Source: Caulifigura coniformis
GTDB lineage: Bacteria > Planctomycetota > Planctomycetia > Planctomycetales > Planctomycetaceae
Direction: 5' to 3'
NCBI RefSeq assembly: GCF_007745175.1
Contig: NZ_CP036271.1
Location: forward strand, 4,724,314 to 4,788,313
DNA: 64,000 nucleotides
Shown here: positions 62,289 to 64,000 of the stretch, piece after piece
How positions within the stretch are numbered: position 1 is the first letter of the stretch
Layout of the letters: every line of letters starts with the position of its first letter
Program-made: the position numbers and the translations under genes
Notes under the pieces: model-generated
What the model was told of the DNA's origin: nothing
The model's input: only the letters and a program-made list of their open reading frames with translations
Database searches by the model: none

Positions 62289-63863
62289 TCATTTCGGAGT
62301 CGGCCTGTAGGCCGGATTCGGCTGGGGAAGCACGGCTCCCGTGTCCTCTAGGAACTGTTCGAGTTGTGCGTCGAGATCACGCACTTCTTCGGGTTCCGAC
62401 GCGGCCAGGTTCTTTGATTCGCCGATGTCACCTGAGAGATCGTAGAGCTCGAACCGTTCTTCCGGAGCGGCGCCGAACCAGCGAATCAGCTTGCGATTGC
62501 CCCTGCGAACCCAGGCTCCCCCGGCATTGCCGGGCCCGCCAAAATGCGGGAAGTAGTTGAAGAAGGCGACTCGGTCGAGCGTTCCGCCACCCTGCAGGAC
62601 ATTAGCATAACTGATCCCGTCCATGGCCTGACTCGTCGGTTTGTCGAGGCCCGCGAGAGCCAGCAGTGTCGGATATAAGTCAATGTGACCCACGACGGAT
62701 GCGTTGGTCGTACCCGACGTGATCTTTCCTGGCCATGACCACATGAGAGGAACACGGGTGCCCCCCTCATAGAGTGATGCTTTGCCTTCACGGAGCGGAG
62801 CGTTGTTGGTCGGTGGGTTCTTGCCGGCCCATTGCTCCCAGGTGGCCAACGGCGGCACCGTCGCCTTGCGCTGTTGAAACCCCTGATCCGCCGGAGTGTT
62901 GCTGACGACGTTCCCGCCATTGTCGGAATTGAACACGATGATCGTGTTCCCGGAGAGACCCCTTCGCTCCACGGCGGTGAGGACCTTTCCGAAGCATTCA
63001 TCGACACTCCGCAGCATCGACGCCATGATTGGGTTCTGCTGACGCCCCGATGGGTCCACCTTCGAAGCGAAGCCCTTCGTGTACTCTTCCTTGTGGCCCC
63101 AGGGACCATGGACGCCGTAGCTCCAGAGATTCAGGAAAAACGGCTTCTCCGAATCGGTTTCGATGAACCGGATCGCCTCATCGGCCAGCCGGTCGACGAT
63201 GTATTCCCCCTTCGGCCCGTCGGTGATTGTCCCGACGCGTCGACCCTGGCTCGGGGCTCCGCTGGGGTGGACCCCATAGGGAGAGAAGTAGAACCCCGGC
63301 GGTCCGGGATCAGGATGACAGTGAAACGCCACCTCGAATCCCTGGCGTTCCGGCCAGTGCGGCCGTATCAGCCCCAGATGCCACTTGCCGACGTGTGCCG
63401 TTCGATAACCCGCGTCCCGTAGGGCCTCCGCCAGCGTATATTCCTCGGGATCGAGATAATTCTTGCTGGCCGGCGTTCGCATCCGCTGATTGGGAGGAGC
63501 GGCGGCGGGAAGGATCTCAAAGCCTGCGCCCTGCGGAGAAATATGCCCCGTCGCCGAGGTGATTCCGTGCCGTGCCGCATGTTTGCCTGTCAGAATGCAG
63601 CCCCTGGTCGGTGAACAGAGCGGCTGGGCGTAGGCATCAGTAAATCGCATTGCCTTCTTGGCAAAGGCATCGATATTCGGCGTTTCGTAATAGGTCGAGC
63701 CATAAGCACCGCAGTCCGACCATCCCATGTCATCGACCAGGAACAGAATGATGTTCGGTCGCGACGGACGCGCGGACTCTGCTGCTTCGACTTCGTCACA
63801 CAACAGTGCAATGGCGCTCACCAGGATGATGGAGAGACCGCTCAAAGACCTTCCAGAACGCAT
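62289..63863 (-). CDS. Secreted S1-type arylsulfatase
   Basis: A 524-residue protein starting MRSGRSLSGLSIILVSAIAL, a signal peptide. IILFLVDDMGWSD gives the metal Asp pair, and Cys83 in PLCSPTRGCILTGKHAARHG is the canonical C-x-P-x-R formylglycine site. HVGKWHLGLIRP, FFLNLWSYGVHGPW and IIVFNSDNGGN complete the active site. It is probably exported and cleaves sulfate esters from marine or mucin-type glycans after maturation by a formylglycine-generating enzyme. It ends one base after the regulator stop, in convergent orientation. Confidence 0.94.
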   Translation of the reverse strand: MRSGRSLSGLSIILVSAIALLCDEVEAAESARPSRPNIILFLVDDMGWSDCGAYGSTYYETPNIDAFAKKAMRFTDAYAQPLCSPTRGCILTGKHAARHGITSATGHISPQGAGFEILPAAAPPNQRMRTPASKNYLDPEEYTLAEALRDAGYRTAHVGKWHLGLIRPHWPERQGFEVAFHCHPDPGPPGFYFSPYGVHPSGAPSQGRRVGTITDGPKGEYIVDRLADEAIRFIETDSEKPFFLNLWSYGVHGPWGHKEEYTKGFASKVDPSGRQQNPIMASMLRSVDECFGKVLTAVERRGLSGNTIIVFNSDNGGNVVSNTPADQGFQQRKATVPPLATWEQWAGKNPPTNNAPLREGKASLYEGGTRVPLMWSWPGKITSGTTNASVVGHIDLYPTLLALAGLDKPTSQAMDGISYANVLQGGGTLDRVAFFNYFPHFGGPGNAGGAWVRRGNRKLIRWFGAAPEERFELYDLSGDIGESKNLAASEPEEVRDLDAQLEQFLEDTGAVLPQPNPAYRPTPK

Positions 63864-64000
63864 GTCGTTTCCTCGGGGAATGAAACGTTCTGCACGGCAA
63901 CGGCCGGGGCTCAACGGATGTTGAGGACAATGCCACGGCCTTCATCGAACGTGCAGTATGGTTGACTGAAGCGGGGTGGAACTACTTCAGAACCCTCTGC

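Overview
The window looks like chromosomal DNA of a planctomycete (order Planctomycetales, genus not determinable from the sequence). The signs are two DUF1559 proteins with prepilin-type N-termini, two secreted S1-type sulfatases, secreted glycosidase-like proteins, a 3238-residue surface protein with an LEPR-type N-terminal motif, ELW-SDGT repeats and cadherin-like repeats, a XylR/AraC regulator, high G+C and several GTG/TTG starts. I recognised no rRNA, tRNA or CRISPR array.

1-18.5 kb, all on the minus strand: a surface-polysaccharide locus of the ABC-transporter type. Read in transcription order it has GDP-L-fucose synthase, a tandem class II aldolase-like protein, GDP-mannose 4,6-dehydratase (followed by a hairpin terminator), a NagA-like deacetylase, a small secreted protein, a GT4, a second GMD-like dehydratase, a DPM1-type GT2, the Wzm-like permease and Wzt-like ATPase, a methyltransferase, a HAD-type protein, an FkbM-like protein, an epimerase, a GT4, an unassigned transferase-like protein and the start of a GT2 that leaves the window.

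18.5-20.8 kb: a graveyard of decayed insertion sequences (ISAs1-type and IS701-type) with one intact small DUF2158/YodC-like gene.

20.8-29.06 kb, plus strand: the most interesting region. It is a compact run of genes ending in a strong terminator: a small membrane protein, DUF1257 (Ycf35-like), DUF2997, a Ycf46-type AAA+ ATPase, a helical protein, a small protein, a lipoprotein, a membrane-anchored DUF4230-like protein, a small acidic protein, a ThiS/MoaD-type ubiquitin-like protein, an E2-like protein fused to ten CxxC pairs, a JAB/JAMM peptidase and a ThiF/E1-like enzyme. Together these make a predicted bacterial ubiquitin-like conjugation and deconjugation system coupled to an AAA+ ATPase and an envelope module. 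The individual families are known; the function of the assembly is, as far as I know, not established.

29.4-39.1 kb: the giant surface protein gene, with about 13 tandem units of roughly 315 bp. 39.4-40.6 kb: an IS3-family element with a -1 slippery site and a premature stop in orfB.

40.9-54.3 kb: a sugar-acid utilisation cluster (MFS permease, DUF6282-type hydrolase, isocitrate/isopropylmalate-type dehydrogenase, TIM-barrel isomerase, racemase-family protein, Gfo/Idh/MocA oxidoreductase, secreted glycosidase-like protein, lipoprotein, DUF1559 protein, OtnC-like and OtnK-like enzymes), with a divergent LysR regulator. 54.3-55.7 kb is non-coding or decayed and holds a MITE-like inverted repeat and an ArdC-like antirestriction remnant. 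55.7-63.9 kb encodes a small membrane protein, a glycosidase-like protein, two sulfatases, a lipoprotein, a DUF1559 protein and a XylR-type regulator. This suggests degradation of sulfated polysaccharides.
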